A stretch of DNA of 64,000 nt, from positions 9,505 to 73,504 of the forward strand of contig DASVDC010000037.1 of NCBI GenBank assembly GCA_036381275.1, written 5' to 3'. Numbering within the stretch: position 1 is the stretch's first letter; every line of letters starts with the position of its first letter. Position numbers and translations under genes: made by a program. The notes under the pieces were generated by a model. The model saw only the letters and a program-made list of their open reading frames with translations, did not search any database and was not told the DNA's origin. Positions 26,503 through 36,738 of this stretch are shown piece after piece. Origin of the DNA: UBA7803 sp036381275 (GTDB lineage: Bacteria; Pseudomonadota; Gammaproteobacteria; Pseudomonadales; Azotimanducaceae).

Positions 26503-27855
26503 TCAGCCCATCGCCGCGGTCGCGGTGAGCGGCAGCGTCAGCTCGAGCCGGGCGCCGCCCCAGAGGCTGTCGTCGATCTCGAGACGTCCGTTGTACAGCG
26601 CGACCAGCTCGGCCACCACCGACAGGCCGATGCCCTGGCCCGGCTGCACTTCGTCCGCGCGGGTGCCGCGGTTCAGCACGGCGGCACGCGCCTCGGGCGG
26701 AATGCCGGGCCCGTCGTCCTCGACGCGGATCGTCAGGCCGCCGTCGATCGCGCCGCTGACCCGCACCCGGCTCGACGTGTACTTGAACGCGTTCTCGAGC
26801 AGGTTGCCGAGAATCTCCATCAGGTCGCGCTCGTCACCGCGCACGCAGCAGCGCTCCGGCAGCGCCACGTCGACGCGGATGTTGCGGTCGCGATAGGCGA
26901 TCGACAGCGCGCGCAAGAGCCGCTCCACCACCGAGCCCACGTCCACCGTCCGGCCGACGATCACCGGCCCGGTCACCGATGCGCGGGAGAGCTGGTGGGT
27001 GACCGTGCTCTGCATCCGGTCGAGCTGCTCGGCGAGCAGCGCGCGCGGTTCCTCCGGCACCCGCTCCAGCGCGTTGCGCATCACCGCGAGCGGCGTCTTC
27101 AGGCTGTGCGCCAGATCCTCCATCGCATTCCGGTAGCGGCTGCGGCTGCGCTCTTCGTGCGCGACGAACCGGTCGAGGTTCTCCGCGAGGCCGATCAGCT
27201 CGCTCGGGTACGCATCCGACAGGCGCCGCCGGCGGCCCTCCTCCATCTCGCGCACCTCCTGCGCCATGGTCCTGAGCGGCCGGAGGCCCCAGCGCACCGC
27301 CAGGATCTGCGCGAGCACGAACAGCGCGGTGACGCCGGCGACGCCGACGTAGAGGTTGCGGCGGAAGCTCACCACCTGCGCCTGGAACGGCGTCCAGTCG
27401 GCGGCGACGTGGAAGGTCAGCAGGATCTCGAACGGATCCTCCCAGATCACCGTGTAGGACAGGCGCAGCAGACCGTCCTCGCTGCCGAGGGCCTCCCGCA
27501 GCACGAACTCGCCCGGCTCCGGGTCGCCGCCGATCGGCGGCCGCGGCGCACCGCCCGCGAGGGTCGACGGCGAGCGCCACAGCACCCGGCGGTCCTCATC
27601 GGTGATCCAGGCGTAGAGCCCGCTCTGCGGCTGGCCGAGGCGCGGCTCCGGCAGCGGCTCCGGCACCTGGATGCGGTTGCCCGAGATCTCCATCGCGCCC
27701 ATCACCGAGTAGATCAGCAGCCGAAGCTGCTCCTCGGCGCCGGACAACGTGCTGACGCGGAAGGATCGATCGAGGATCAACGCGGCCAGGGTCAGCGAGA
27801 TACCGAGGACCAGCGTGGTGGTGACCAGCAGCCGGGACTGGATGCCCGGCTTCAA
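26503..27855 (-). CDS. PhoQ-like sensor histidine kinase
   Basis: A 450-aa inner-membrane kinase. An N-terminal helix (LLVTTTLVLGISLTLAALIL) is followed by a periplasmic domain of about 130 residues, a second helix (VGVAGVTALFVLAQILAV), a HAMP-like linker, a HisKA-like region with phospho-acceptor His250 in DLAHSLKTPLAVM (the PhoQ-type context), and an ATPase domain with NLLENAFKY, EDDGPGIP and GQGIGLSVV. The start is a TTG at 27855 overlapping the regulator stop by 4 bases. The acidic Mg-sensing cluster typical of enterobacterial PhoQ is not obvious, so the signal may differ. Confidence 0.9.
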   Translation of the reverse strand: MKPGIQSRLLVTTTLVLGISLTLAALILDRSFRVSTLSGAEEQLRLLIYSVMGAMEISGNRIQVPEPLPEPRLGQPQSGLYAWITDEDRRVLWRSPSTLAGGAPRPPIGGDPEPGEFVLREALGSEDGLLRLSYTVIWEDPFEILLTFHVAADWTPFQAQVVSFRRNLYVGVAGVTALFVLAQILAVRWGLRPLRTMAQEVREMEEGRRRRLSDAYPSELIGLAENLDRFVAHEERSRSRYRNAMEDLAHSLKTPLAVMRNALERVPEEPRALLAEQLDRMQSTVTHQLSRASVTGPVIVGRTVDVGSVVERLLRALSIAYRDRNIRVDVALPERCCVRGDERDLMEILGNLLENAFKYTSSRVRVSGAIDGGLTIRVEDDGPGIPPEARAAVLNRGTRADEVQPGQGIGLSVVAELVALYNGRLEIDDSLWGGARLELTLPLTATAAMG

Positions 27856-28535
27856 CCACCCCCCTCCTCGGCCAGCTCACCGGCGAAACGGTAGCCCTGG
27901 CCCCGTACCGTGCGGATCGGATTGAACGGATCCAGCTTCTTGCGCAGGCGCCCGACGAACACCTCGATCACGTTGCTGTCGCGTTCGAAGTCCTGTTCGT
28001 AGAGGTGGTCGGTGAGCTCGGTCTTCGAGACCACCCGCCCGGGATTCAGCATCAGGTACTCGAGCACCCGGTATTCGTACGCGGTCAGATCGACGGTCTG
28101 GTCGTTCAGCCGCAGCTCCTTCTTCGCCGTGTCGAGCGCGATCGGTCCGCTCGACAGGATCGGCGATGCGTAGCCGGCGGCGCGCCGTACCAGCGCGTTC
28201 AGCCGCGCGAGCAGCTCCTCCATCTGGAACGGCTTGGTGAGGTAGTCGTCGGCGCCGGCCTCGAGCCCTTCCACCTTGTCCTGCCAATGGTCGCGAGCGG
28301 TCAGGATCAGGATCGGGAAGCGGCGGTCGTCGGCGCGGAGCCGCCGAATCAGCTCGATGCCGCCGAGCTTCGGCAGGCCCAGGTCGATCACCGCCGCGTC
28401 GTAGTCGTATTCGCTGCCGTAGTAGCGGCCTTCCTCGCCGTCCACGGCGAGGTCCACCACGCTGCCGGCGCTCTTCAGCTTCTCCTGGAGCTGGCGGCCC
28501 AGGTCGGCGTCGTCTTCGACGATGAGGATGCGCAT
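27852..28535 (-). CDS. PhoP-like OmpR-family response regulator
   Basis: A 227-aa regulator. The receiver domain has VEDDADLG, phospho-acceptor Asp51 in VIDLGLPKLGG, and DDYLTKPF. The winged-helix DNA-binding domain contains LTAYEYRVLEYLMLNPG and NVIEVFVGRLRKKLD, ending RTVRGQGYRF. It is coupled to the PhoQ-like kinase by a TTGA overlap and starts 9 bases after the PepSY gene. An 8-base direct repeat with 11-base period upstream of the first gene in this run (29582-29600) has the geometry of an OmpR-family operator and suggests autoregulation. Confidence 0.93.
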   Translation of the reverse strand: MRILIVEDDADLGRQLQEKLKSAGSVVDLAVDGEEGRYYGSEYDYDAAVIDLGLPKLGGIELIRRLRADDRRFPILILTARDHWQDKVEGLEAGADDYLTKPFQMEELLARLNALVRRAAGYASPILSSGPIALDTAKKELRLNDQTVDLTAYEYRVLEYLMLNPGRVVSKTELTDHLYEQDFERDSNVIEVFVGRLRKKLDPFNPIRTVRGQGYRFAGELAEEGGG

Positions 28536-28544
28536 GGCGGGCGA

Positions 28545-28952
28545 TCAGTCTCTCGGGCGGATCCGGCCCTGGCCGTCGACGAAGTAGCTCTTGACCCGTT
28601 TGCCGTCGAGCAGCACCCGGATCTCGTAGCCGCGCTGCCCGCCGCGGTCGATCGGCGACGCCGACAGCACCCGGCCGCCGGTTTCGCGGCGCACCTTGTT
28701 GGCCGCCTGCTCCAGGCTGATACCGGGGAGGTTCTCCACCAGGGTGTGCGGCTCGAGCTGCTCCTGCATCGCGCGGCGCCAGTCCGGCGCCGCGGCGGCC
28801 GGGCCGGCGACGAGCAACGTCGACAGCAGCGCGAGGCCCAGAACGGCGGCCCGGCGCACGCGTCCGCTCCCATTCGGAATGGAAGCGCCGCCGCGGCGCG
28901 CCGCGGCGGCCGTACCGGGCGTGCTCATCGGCCGATTGCGCTGCTTACCCAT
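28545..28952 (-). CDS. PepSY-domain envelope protein
   Basis: A small exported protein of up to 135 aa. A basic N terminus precedes a hydrophobic segment (RRAAVLGLALLSTLLVAGPAAAA), then a single PepSY-like unit (LPGISLEQAANKVRRETGGRVLSA..GYEIRVLLDGKRVKSYFVDGQGRIR). The start is uncertain: ATGs at 28952 and 28928 both lack a good ribosome site. It lies 30 bases after the glycine-zipper gene and 9 before the PhoP-like regulator, so it belongs to that operon. It may modulate the sensor kinase or an envelope protease. A second PepSY gene next to a two-component pair occurs at 3284-3838. Confidence 0.8.
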   Translation of the reverse strand: MGKQRNRPMSTPGTAAAARRGGASIPNGSGRVRRAAVLGLALLSTLLVAGPAAAAPDWRRAMQEQLEPHTLVENLPGISLEQAANKVRRETGGRVLSASPIDRGGQRGYEIRVLLDGKRVKSYFVDGQGRIRPRD

Positions 28953-28982
28953 GCCCGGATTCTACTCTCCCCGCCGGGGGCC

Positions 28983-29525
28983 TCAACCGACCGGCGTCAC
29001 GTCGACACGGACCCGCAGCCGATCACCCGGATCGTGGTCGAGCTCGGTGGTGTAGGTCTCGCCGCCGTAGCGGTAGGTCACCAGATACCCGGTGAGCCGC
29101 TGCTCGGAATGCCGTTCGTGTACCACCGAGCAGACCTCCCGGGTCGAGTAACGGACGTCGTCGTAGTCGTAGTAGCCGGCCCGGCGGCGGGCGATGTCCG
29201 CACCGATGCTGCCGCCGAGCACCGCGCCGACCACCGCGCCGACCTGCTTGTTGCGCTTCTTGTGGCCGACCGCGTTGCCGAGCGCTCCGCCGATGATCGC
29301 GCCGACGATCGGCGCGGTCGCCGAGCGCACGCGCGGCTCGTGATGAGCCACCGTCTCCTCACGGCATTGTTCCACCGGTACCGAGTAACTGACCGTCTCG
29401 TAGATCGGTTCTGACGAGACCACTGTGGCGTACTGCCAGCCGCCCGAGCGGCCGTGGTCCGCGAACGCCGTGCTCGACACCAGCGCGGCCATGATCAGCG
29501 TGCTCACCGAACGCACCCCGTTCAT
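28983..29525 (-). CDS. Glycine-zipper 2TM-domain envelope protein
   Basis: A 180-aa exported protein. The signal peptide (TLIMAALVSSTAFA) is followed by a region with Glu/His/Cys residues and a glycine-zipper segment (PIVGAIIGGALGNAVGHKKR and GAVVGAVLGGSIGADIARR), as in the Rickettsia 17-kDa/SlyB-like superfamily. A C-terminal beta domain follows (REVCSVVHERHSEQ, GYLVTYRYGGETYTTEL). SlyB in enterobacteria is PhoP-regulated, so its position ahead of a PepSY-PhoP-PhoQ-like run fits an envelope-stress operon. It appears to be the promoter-proximal gene. Confidence 0.85.
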   Translation of the reverse strand: MNGVRSVSTLIMAALVSSTAFADHGRSGGWQYATVVSSEPIYETVSYSVPVEQCREETVAHHEPRVRSATAPIVGAIIGGALGNAVGHKKRNKQVGAVVGAVLGGSIGADIARRRAGYYDYDDVRYSTREVCSVVHERHSEQRLTGYLVTYRYGGETYTTELDHDPGDRLRVRVDVTPVG

Positions 29526-29581
29526 CGCTCACTACCTCCGACTCTTGTTCGACTTGTGCGGCGCAGTCTGCCGGGAGCACG

Positions 29582-29600
29582 CTGAATGGACTCTGAATGG
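29582..29600 (-). promoter_or_regulatory. Direct repeat upstream of the glycine-zipper/PepSY/PhoPQ-like genes
   Basis: CTGAATGG occurs twice (29582-29589 and 29593-29600), separated by ACT; on the coding strand it reads CCATTCAG-AGT-CCATTCAG. The 11-base period is what tandem OmpR-family dimers contact. It lies 57-75 bases upstream of the ATG at 29525, where it could overlap a -35 element. Binding by the PhoP-like regulator is inference. Confidence 0.5.
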
Positions 29601-29612
29601 TGGGAAACCTGC

Positions 29613-30554
29613 TCAGAACTGCGAATTGCGCCGCAATTCCACCGCCCGGTGCGCATCGTCGAGGCGCACCACCAGCGGCGCACGCGACGGCATTTGGGTG
29701 AGCATCCAGCGCGTCAGGCGTTCGTAGTGGGCGATGAAGCGCTCGAGCGCCGCCCCGTCCATGCGTCGCTCGGCGGGCAGTGCCTGCTCCTGCTCCGTTC
29801 GCCAGCGCCGCACCGCGGCGAAGCCGGGCACTTCGAGATAGACGAGCCCGTGCAGGCGCCGCCACAACCGCGCGTACGGACCGGCGAGGAAGCCGTTCAC
29901 GTGCTCGCGCCAGCGGCCGTCCGGGTCCTCCCGCGCCTCCAGGTCGTTCACCGGCTCGGCGAGCGCCGCGGGCGGCTCGGGCGCCGCGCCGACGCACCAG
30001 CCCTCCAGCACCAGCACGTCCAGCGGGCCGGTGACGGCGCGCCACGCCGAGCGCGGGCGGCGCTCGTCGGTTCCCTTGTCGAACGACGGCAACCGGGTCT
30101 CGCCGCGGCGCCCGAGCGCCCGCAGCGTGCGCTCGAGCAACGCGACGTCGTGGGTGCCCGGCACGCCGCGCGTGGCCAAGCGCGGATGCACCGTCTCCGC
30201 GAGGCGACGGCGCTCGGCCCGGGTCAGATAGAAGTCGTCGATCGAACAGGCCGCCGCGTTCGCGCCGGCGAGCCGCAGCGCGTGCTCGAGCACCCGCGCC
30301 AGCGTGCTCTTGCCGGAGCCCTGCGCGCCGGCGATGCCCAGCACGAACGGCGGCGGAACGTCGTTCCAGCGCGGCCACGGAGCGGACGAGCGCGTCGCGG
30401 CGTCCGGCGCGAGCGAGCGGACGAGCGCGGCGGCGAGCGCGCACCAATCCGCCGGAGCGTCCGGCAGCTCCTCGGCGAGCCGGCGGCGCCAGCGCTCGGC
30501 TGCCGGATCGTTCACCGGCAGCCCCAGCGCCGCGAGTGCCCGGGTCAGCAGCAT
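29613..30554 (-). CDS. P-loop kinase, D-glycerate 3-kinase-like
   Basis: A 313-aa P-loop kinase of the plant glycerate kinase/YggC/pantothenate-kinase-like group. The ATG at 30554 is chosen because residues upstream of it lie in the divergent promoter region and show no homology. Walker A is GIAGAQGSGKSTLA (residues 73-86), followed by SIDDFYLT, a typical substrate-binding motif, and later PSFDKG and LVLEGWCVG. Glycerate is the expected substrate (product 3-phosphoglycerate), but related uncharacterised kinases look the same. It is divergent from the M16 protease gene, with about 100 bases between them. Confidence 0.85.
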   Translation of the reverse strand: MLLTRALAALGLPVNDPAAERWRRRLAEELPDAPADWCALAAALVRSLAPDAATRSSAPWPRWNDVPPPFVLGIAGAQGSGKSTLARVLEHALRLAGANAAACSIDDFYLTRAERRRLAETVHPRLATRGVPGTHDVALLERTLRALGRRGETRLPSFDKGTDERRPRSAWRAVTGPLDVLVLEGWCVGAAPEPPAALAEPVNDLEAREDPDGRWREHVNGFLAGPYARLWRRLHGLVYLEVPGFAAVRRWRTEQEQALPAERRMDGAALERFIAHYERLTRWMLTQMPSRAPLVVRLDDAHRAVELRRNSQF

Positions 30555-30590
30555 CGCCGCACGATGTCCGAATCGGTTGTCAAATGCACG

Positions 30591-30596
30591 TATAAT
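30591..30596 (+). promoter_or_regulatory. Candidate -10 element of the M16 protease gene
   Basis: A perfect TATAAT stands out in this GC-rich sequence, 57 bases upstream of the GTG start. The hexamer at -35 spacing (CCGAAT) is poor. Confidence 0.45.
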
Positions 30597-30652
30597 CCGG
30601 CGTCCGTTGCTTGCACAGCCCGCGCGCCGCTGGAGGAGTGAGGAGTTCCATC

Positions 30653-33628
30653 GTGACACATCTGCGTGCCCTGCTGGTCGTCTGGCTGACGCTGCTGCTC
30701 GCGTCCTGCGTCGCAGCGCCGCCGGCGCCGGTGGAGACGCCGTCGGGGGGAGCGGAAGCCGGGGAACCGGGCCCGGCCAGCGGCGAGTCGCCGATCCCGG
30801 TGGAATCGGTGGAGGCCGACGAACCGGCACCGCCGAAGCCGAGTCCGGCACCCGCGCCGGCGGCCGAGCCGAAGCCCCCGGCCACGGAGGTGCAGAAGAG
30901 CCCCAACGACGATCGCGAGTATCGCTATCTGACGCTCGAGAACGGTCTGCGCGTGCTGCTCGTGCACGACCGCGACACCGATCGGGCCGCGGCGTCCCTG
31001 GTGGTGTTCCGGGGCAGCTACCACGAGCCGGCCGACTACCCGGGGCTCGCGCATTTTCTCGAGCACATGCTGTTCATCGGCACCGAGAAGTATCCTCAGG
31101 TCGATGCCTATCAGGAGTTCGTCTCGCAGCACGGCGGCTCCTCGAACGCCTACACCGCCGGCGACCACACCAACTACTTCTTCGATATCCGGCCGGAGCA
31201 GTTCCGGGAAGCGATGGACCGCTTCGCGCAGTTCTTCGTGAGCCCGCTGTTCGAGGCCGGCTACGTCGACCGTGAGAAGAACGCCGTGCACTCGGAGTAC
31301 CAGCTCCAGCTCAAGGCCGACAACTGGCGCGGCGCCGCGGTGCTGGGGAAGGTGATGAATCCGGCGCACCCGGAATCGCGGTTCAGCATCGGGAGCCTCG
31401 AGACGCTGGACGCCGGCGTGGGCGATGCGTTGATCGAGTTCTTCCGCAACAACTACTCGGCCGACCAGATGGTGCTGGTCGCGCTCTCGAACGAGCCGCT
31501 CGACGCGATGGAGAGCTGGATCCGGCCGATGTTCCGCCAGATCGAGAACCGCCACCTCGGTCCGGCGCCGGTGGGCGAGCCGTTGTTCCTGGAGTACGAC
31601 CTGCCCGCCGTGGTGCGCTACCAGACCATCAAGCAGGGCTATCGGGTCGCGTACAATTTCCCGGTGCCGTCGGTGGAGCGTTACTACCGCGAGAAGCCCG
31701 CCACCTACATCACCAACCTGCTCGGCCACGAGGGACAGGGGAGCCTCTACCAGCGCCTGCAGCAGGAGGGCTGGATCGTGTCGCTCTCGGCCGGCACCGG
31801 CTCGTTCGACGAGCAGAACAGCGTGCTCGCGGTGGAGATCGAGCTGACCGACAGCGGTTACGAAAACCTGCCCCGGGTGACCGAGGCGCTGTTCGACTAC
31901 ATTGCGCTGCTGCGCGACAGCGCGCCGGAAGCCTGGCGCTACCGGGAGCTCGCGCGGATGGCCGAGCTCGGCTTCCGCTTCCAGGAGGAGTCGTCGGCGA
32001 GCGCGTTCGTCTATCAGGTGGCACCGCGCTTCATGGACTACCCGCCGGAAGACGTGCTGGTCGCGCCGTACCTGATGACCGATTTCGACCCGGAGCTGAT
32101 CCGCACCTACCTCGATGCGTTGACGATGGACAACGTGGTGATGGAGATCGCCGGCCCCGACGTGCCGACGGACGCGCGCGAGCGCTGGTTCGACGTCGGC
32201 TATCAGGTCGAGCACGGCCCGCCGCCGCGCACCCAGGAGGAAACCACGGGCCTGAAGCTGCCGCCGCCGAACCCGTATCTGCCGGAGAACCTGCAGGTCC
32301 ACGAGGACGAGCCGGAGCCGCCGCGGCTCGTCGTGGCCCGGCCGGGGCTCACGCTGTGGAGCGATCGGGACACCGAGTTCGAATCGCCGCGCAAGAACCT
32401 GTATCTGTCGCTCGGCGTGCCCGACGGGATCGCGAGCGCGAGCGACCTCGCGATGGCGACGCTGTACGTGCGCCTGGTTCAGGACGTGCTGAGCGAAGCG
32501 GTCTATCCCGCGCATCTCGCGGGGCTCGGCTACGGGCTCGACGTCGACGGATTCGGCTTCCAGCTCGCGATCTCGGGCTACAGCGACAAGCAGCTCACGC
32601 TGCTCGGCACCGTGCTGGAAGCGCTCACCAGCGCGCCCATCGACCCGGAGCGGTTCGAGACGCTGAAGGCGGAACTGATCCGCGACTGGGGCAACTTCCG
32701 CGACGAGCGCCCGTACACCCAGGCGTACAGCGCGCTCAGCTATCTGTTGCTGTCGAACCGCTGGCCACCCGAGATGCTGATCGCCGAGCTCGAGCCGCGC
32801 ACCGCGGCGGACCTCGAGACCTGGCGCGAGCGGCGCGCGGCCAAGTTCCACGTCGTCGGTCTCGACCACGGCAACGTCGCGGTGGAAGGTGCCTGGGCGC
32901 TCGCCTCGACGCTGCAGGAGCATCTCACGCTCGGCGCTTTTCCCCGCCGGGCACCGCAGGTGGTGGAGCTCTCCGAGGCCCGCCGCTACCAGCTCGACGT
33001 GGACCACCAGGACGCGGCGATGGTGCTGTACCTGCAGGATCCGGACAGCGAGATCAAGAGCCGCGCGGTCAGCGGTCTCGCGGCGGCGATTCTGCGGCAG
33101 CCCTACTTCACCAGCCTGCGCACGGAGCAACAGCTCGGCTACGTGGTCGCAGTGGCGCACCAGACGCTGCGCGACCGCGCCGGCCTCGCGTTCATCGTGC
33201 AGTCACCGGTCGCGTCCGCGGCGCGCCTCGAGCAGGCGACCCGCACGTTCCTGACCGAGCAGATCGACGCGGTGAGCGCGATGACGGATGCGACCTTCGA
33301 GAACTACAAGCGCGGGCTGATCTCGACGCTGCTGAAGAAAGACGACAACCTCGCGCAGCGCGGCCGCCGGCTCTGGGCGAACCTCGATCTCGGCGTCACG
33401 ACGTTCGACCTCGACCGGCAGCTCGCCGACGAAGTGGCGAAGCTGACCAGAGAGCACATCGTCGAGTACCTGCGCTCGGCGGTCGAGCGCTTCGACGAGG
33501 ACAGGCTGCTGGTGTTCAGCAACGGTCAGTTCGACGACGTGCCGTCCGGCGGCGAAGCGCTCGGCAGCGTCCGCGAGTTCAAGCGCACGGCGGCACCCGT
33601 CAGCGCCGCGCTCACGTCCGGCTCCTGA
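30653..33628 (+). CDS. M16 (insulinase/pitrilysin-type) metallopeptidase lipoprotein
   Basis: A 991-aa zinc protease of the pitrilysin type. The GTG at 30653 is chosen because GGAGGAGTGAGGAG precedes it and the product then begins with a lipoprotein signal (LLVVWLTLLLASC, lipobox LASC). A Pro/Glu-rich linker of about 60 residues separates the lipid anchor from the first M16 domain, which has the inverted zinc motif HFLEH (His134, Glu137, His138). Further M16 repeats follow, including TEQQLGYVVAVAHQ, typical of the C-terminal half. It is an envelope-anchored degradative peptidase. Its last 17 bases overlap the end of a convergent small gene. Confidence 0.93.
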   Translation: MTHLRALLVVWLTLLLASCVAAPPAPVETPSGGAEAGEPGPASGESPIPVESVEADEPAPPKPSPAPAPAAEPKPPATEVQKSPNDDREYRYLTLENGLRVLLVHDRDTDRAAASLVVFRGSYHEPADYPGLAHFLEHMLFIGTEKYPQVDAYQEFVSQHGGSSNAYTAGDHTNYFFDIRPEQFREAMDRFAQFFVSPLFEAGYVDREKNAVHSEYQLQLKADNWRGAAVLGKVMNPAHPESRFSIGSLETLDAGVGDALIEFFRNNYSADQMVLVALSNEPLDAMESWIRPMFRQIENRHLGPAPVGEPLFLEYDLPAVVRYQTIKQGYRVAYNFPVPSVERYYREKPATYITNLLGHEGQGSLYQRLQQEGWIVSLSAGTGSFDEQNSVLAVEIELTDSGYENLPRVTEALFDYIALLRDSAPEAWRYRELARMAELGFRFQEESSASAFVYQVAPRFMDYPPEDVLVAPYLMTDFDPELIRTYLDALTMDNVVMEIAGPDVPTDARERWFDVGYQVEHGPPPRTQEETTGLKLPPPNPYLPENLQVHEDEPEPPRLVVARPGLTLWSDRDTEFESPRKNLYLSLGVPDGIASASDLAMATLYVRLVQDVLSEAVYPAHLAGLGYGLDVDGFGFQLAISGYSDKQLTLLGTVLEALTSAPIDPERFETLKAELIRDWGNFRDERPYTQAYSALSYLLLSNRWPPEMLIAELEPRTAADLETWRERRAAKFHVVGLDHGNVAVEGAWALASTLQEHLTLGAFPRRAPQVVELSEARRYQLDVDHQDAAMVLYLQDPDSEIKSRAVSGLAAAILRQPYFTSLRTEQQLGYVVAVAHQTLRDRAGLAFIVQSPVASAARLEQATRTFLTEQIDAVSAMTDATFENYKRGLISTLLKKDDNLAQRGRRLWANLDLGVTTFDLDRQLADEVAKLTREHIVEYLRSAVERFDEDRLLVFSNGQFDDVPSGGEALGSVREFKRTAAPVSAALTSGS

Positions 33629-33875
33629 GCGCCGCGATCTCAGCCGCGATGGCCTCCGGGAGCGCGCGGGCCGGATCCGCGCCGAGCTCCGGCATCGGCC
33701 GTCCGGCGCGCCGGTACCAGTAGCCGGCGTTGTCGAGGTCGCCTTCCATCATGTGCACGATCGCGTGCGCCCAGCAGGCGAGCGGCGATTCGTCGTCCTG
33801 CACGAGGCGATGCGCCGCGTCCCAGTCGCCGCGCTCGAGGTGCGTCACCGCGTCCGTCAACGTCGTCATCGGCAT
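33612..33875 (-). CDS. Small helical protein of unknown function
   Basis: An 87-aa protein starting at ATG 33875 behind GGAAGAGGG; an ATG two codons later is also possible. It is predominantly helical, with TPR-like spacing (LTDAVTHLERGDWDAAHRLVQDD, ACWAHAIVHMMEGDLDNAGYWYRRAGRP), resembling small Sel1/TPR-type proteins. It follows the DinG-like helicase gene by 23 bases on the same strand and its stop lies inside the end of the convergent M16 gene. No catalytic residues are evident. Confidence 0.7.
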   Translation of the reverse strand: MPMTTLTDAVTHLERGDWDAAHRLVQDDESPLACWAHAIVHMMEGDLDNAGYWYRRAGRPMPELGADPARALPEAIAAEIAALRSRT

Positions 33876-33898
33876 GCCCTCTTCCAGATGTTCATCCT

Positions 33899-35983
<2,085 letters not shown>

Positions 35984-36077
35984 GCCGGTGAGCTTACCGC
36001 GGATGCCGGTCAGCCGCGCGGGCCGGCGCCGCCCGACGCTGGCCAACGTCCGCCCGCGCGGCTGTCAGCGCCCGGCG

Positions 36078-36665
36078 TCAGAACAGCCACGACCAGAAGC
36101 CGCCGCCGAGGTCGTCCTCGCAGCGGGCGAGCTGACGGCGATAGCTCTCGGCGCGTTGCTCCACCCGGCGCGCGTAGGACTGCACGGTGGGGTTGTTCCG
36201 CCAGGAGCCGCGGCGGTAGCCGGTCGGACCTTCGTGATACGCCAGATACAGGTGGTACGCGTTGTCCGGCGCGATGCCGAGCTGCCGGGCGCTGCGGGCG
36301 TTGTACCAGCCGATGAAGTCGATCGCGTCGTCGAAGTCGGCGCGGTCGGCGAGCCAGCGGCCGCGCGCGTCCTGGTAGTCCTGCCAGGCCTCGCGGGTGG
36401 CCTGCGCGTAGCCGTACGCGCTCGACGGCCGCGTCCACGGAATCACCCAGAGCAGCCGGCGCCGCGGCGGCCGCGCATCCGAGACGTAGCTCGACTCCTT
36501 GTGCACGAACGCCATCGCCACATGGATCGGCACGCCCCATTCGCGCTCGGCGGCGCGCGCGTGCCGGTACCAGCTCGGCCGCTCCTCGAAGATCGCGCAG
36601 ACGTCGTCCGGCGAGCCCGGCGGCGCGCTGCTGCAGGCGGCGAGCGCCGCGAGCGGGATCACCAT
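36078..36665 (-). CDS. Lytic transglycosylase-like (SLT domain) lipoprotein
   Basis: A 195-aa predicted lipoprotein. The ATG at 36665 gives a short signal peptide with lipobox LAAC (Cys11). The domain resembles a lysozyme-like transglycosylase: Glu57 in AFVHKESSY is the candidate catalytic acid, followed by YGYAQATREAW and a C-terminal YLAYHEGPTGYRRGSW, the GY(N/H)EG-type motif. It would cut peptidoglycan strands in the periplasm. The open frame continues upstream through a REP pair (36675-36735), whose translation is unlikely to be native. The start therefore rests on the lipoprotein signal, not on a clear ribosome site. ligA ends 73 bases upstream. Confidence 0.82.
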   Translation of the reverse strand: MVIPLAALAACSSAPPGSPDDVCAIFEERPSWYRHARAAEREWGVPIHVAMAFVHKESSYVSDARPPRRRLLWVIPWTRPSSAYGYAQATREAWQDYQDARGRWLADRADFDDAIDFIGWYNARSARQLGIAPDNAYHLYLAYHEGPTGYRRGSWRNNPTVQSYARRVEQRAESYRRQLARCEDDLGGGFWSWLF

Positions 36666-36674
36666 CACGCGCCG

Positions 36675-36735
36675 CAGGAGCGATCTCCAGGTCGCGATTT
36701 GCCCGGCGGTTCGCGGCCGAAGGCCGCTCCCACAG
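36675..36735. repeat. REP pair overlapping the leader of the transglycosylase gene
   Basis: A type-B-like copy (36675-36697, CAGGAGCGATCTCCAGGTCGCGA) and an inverted type-A copy (36710-36735, TTCGCGGCCGAAGGCCGCTC plus CCACAG) face each other 12 bases apart. They fill almost the whole gap between ligA and the transglycosylase gene. Confidence 0.8.
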
Positions 36736-36738
36736 CCC

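Noticed and set aside
30545..33160. An 871-codon minus-strand frame opposite the M16 protease gene
   Set aside because: No homology, and the plus strand carries a complete metallopeptidase with HFLEH motif and lipoprotein signal.
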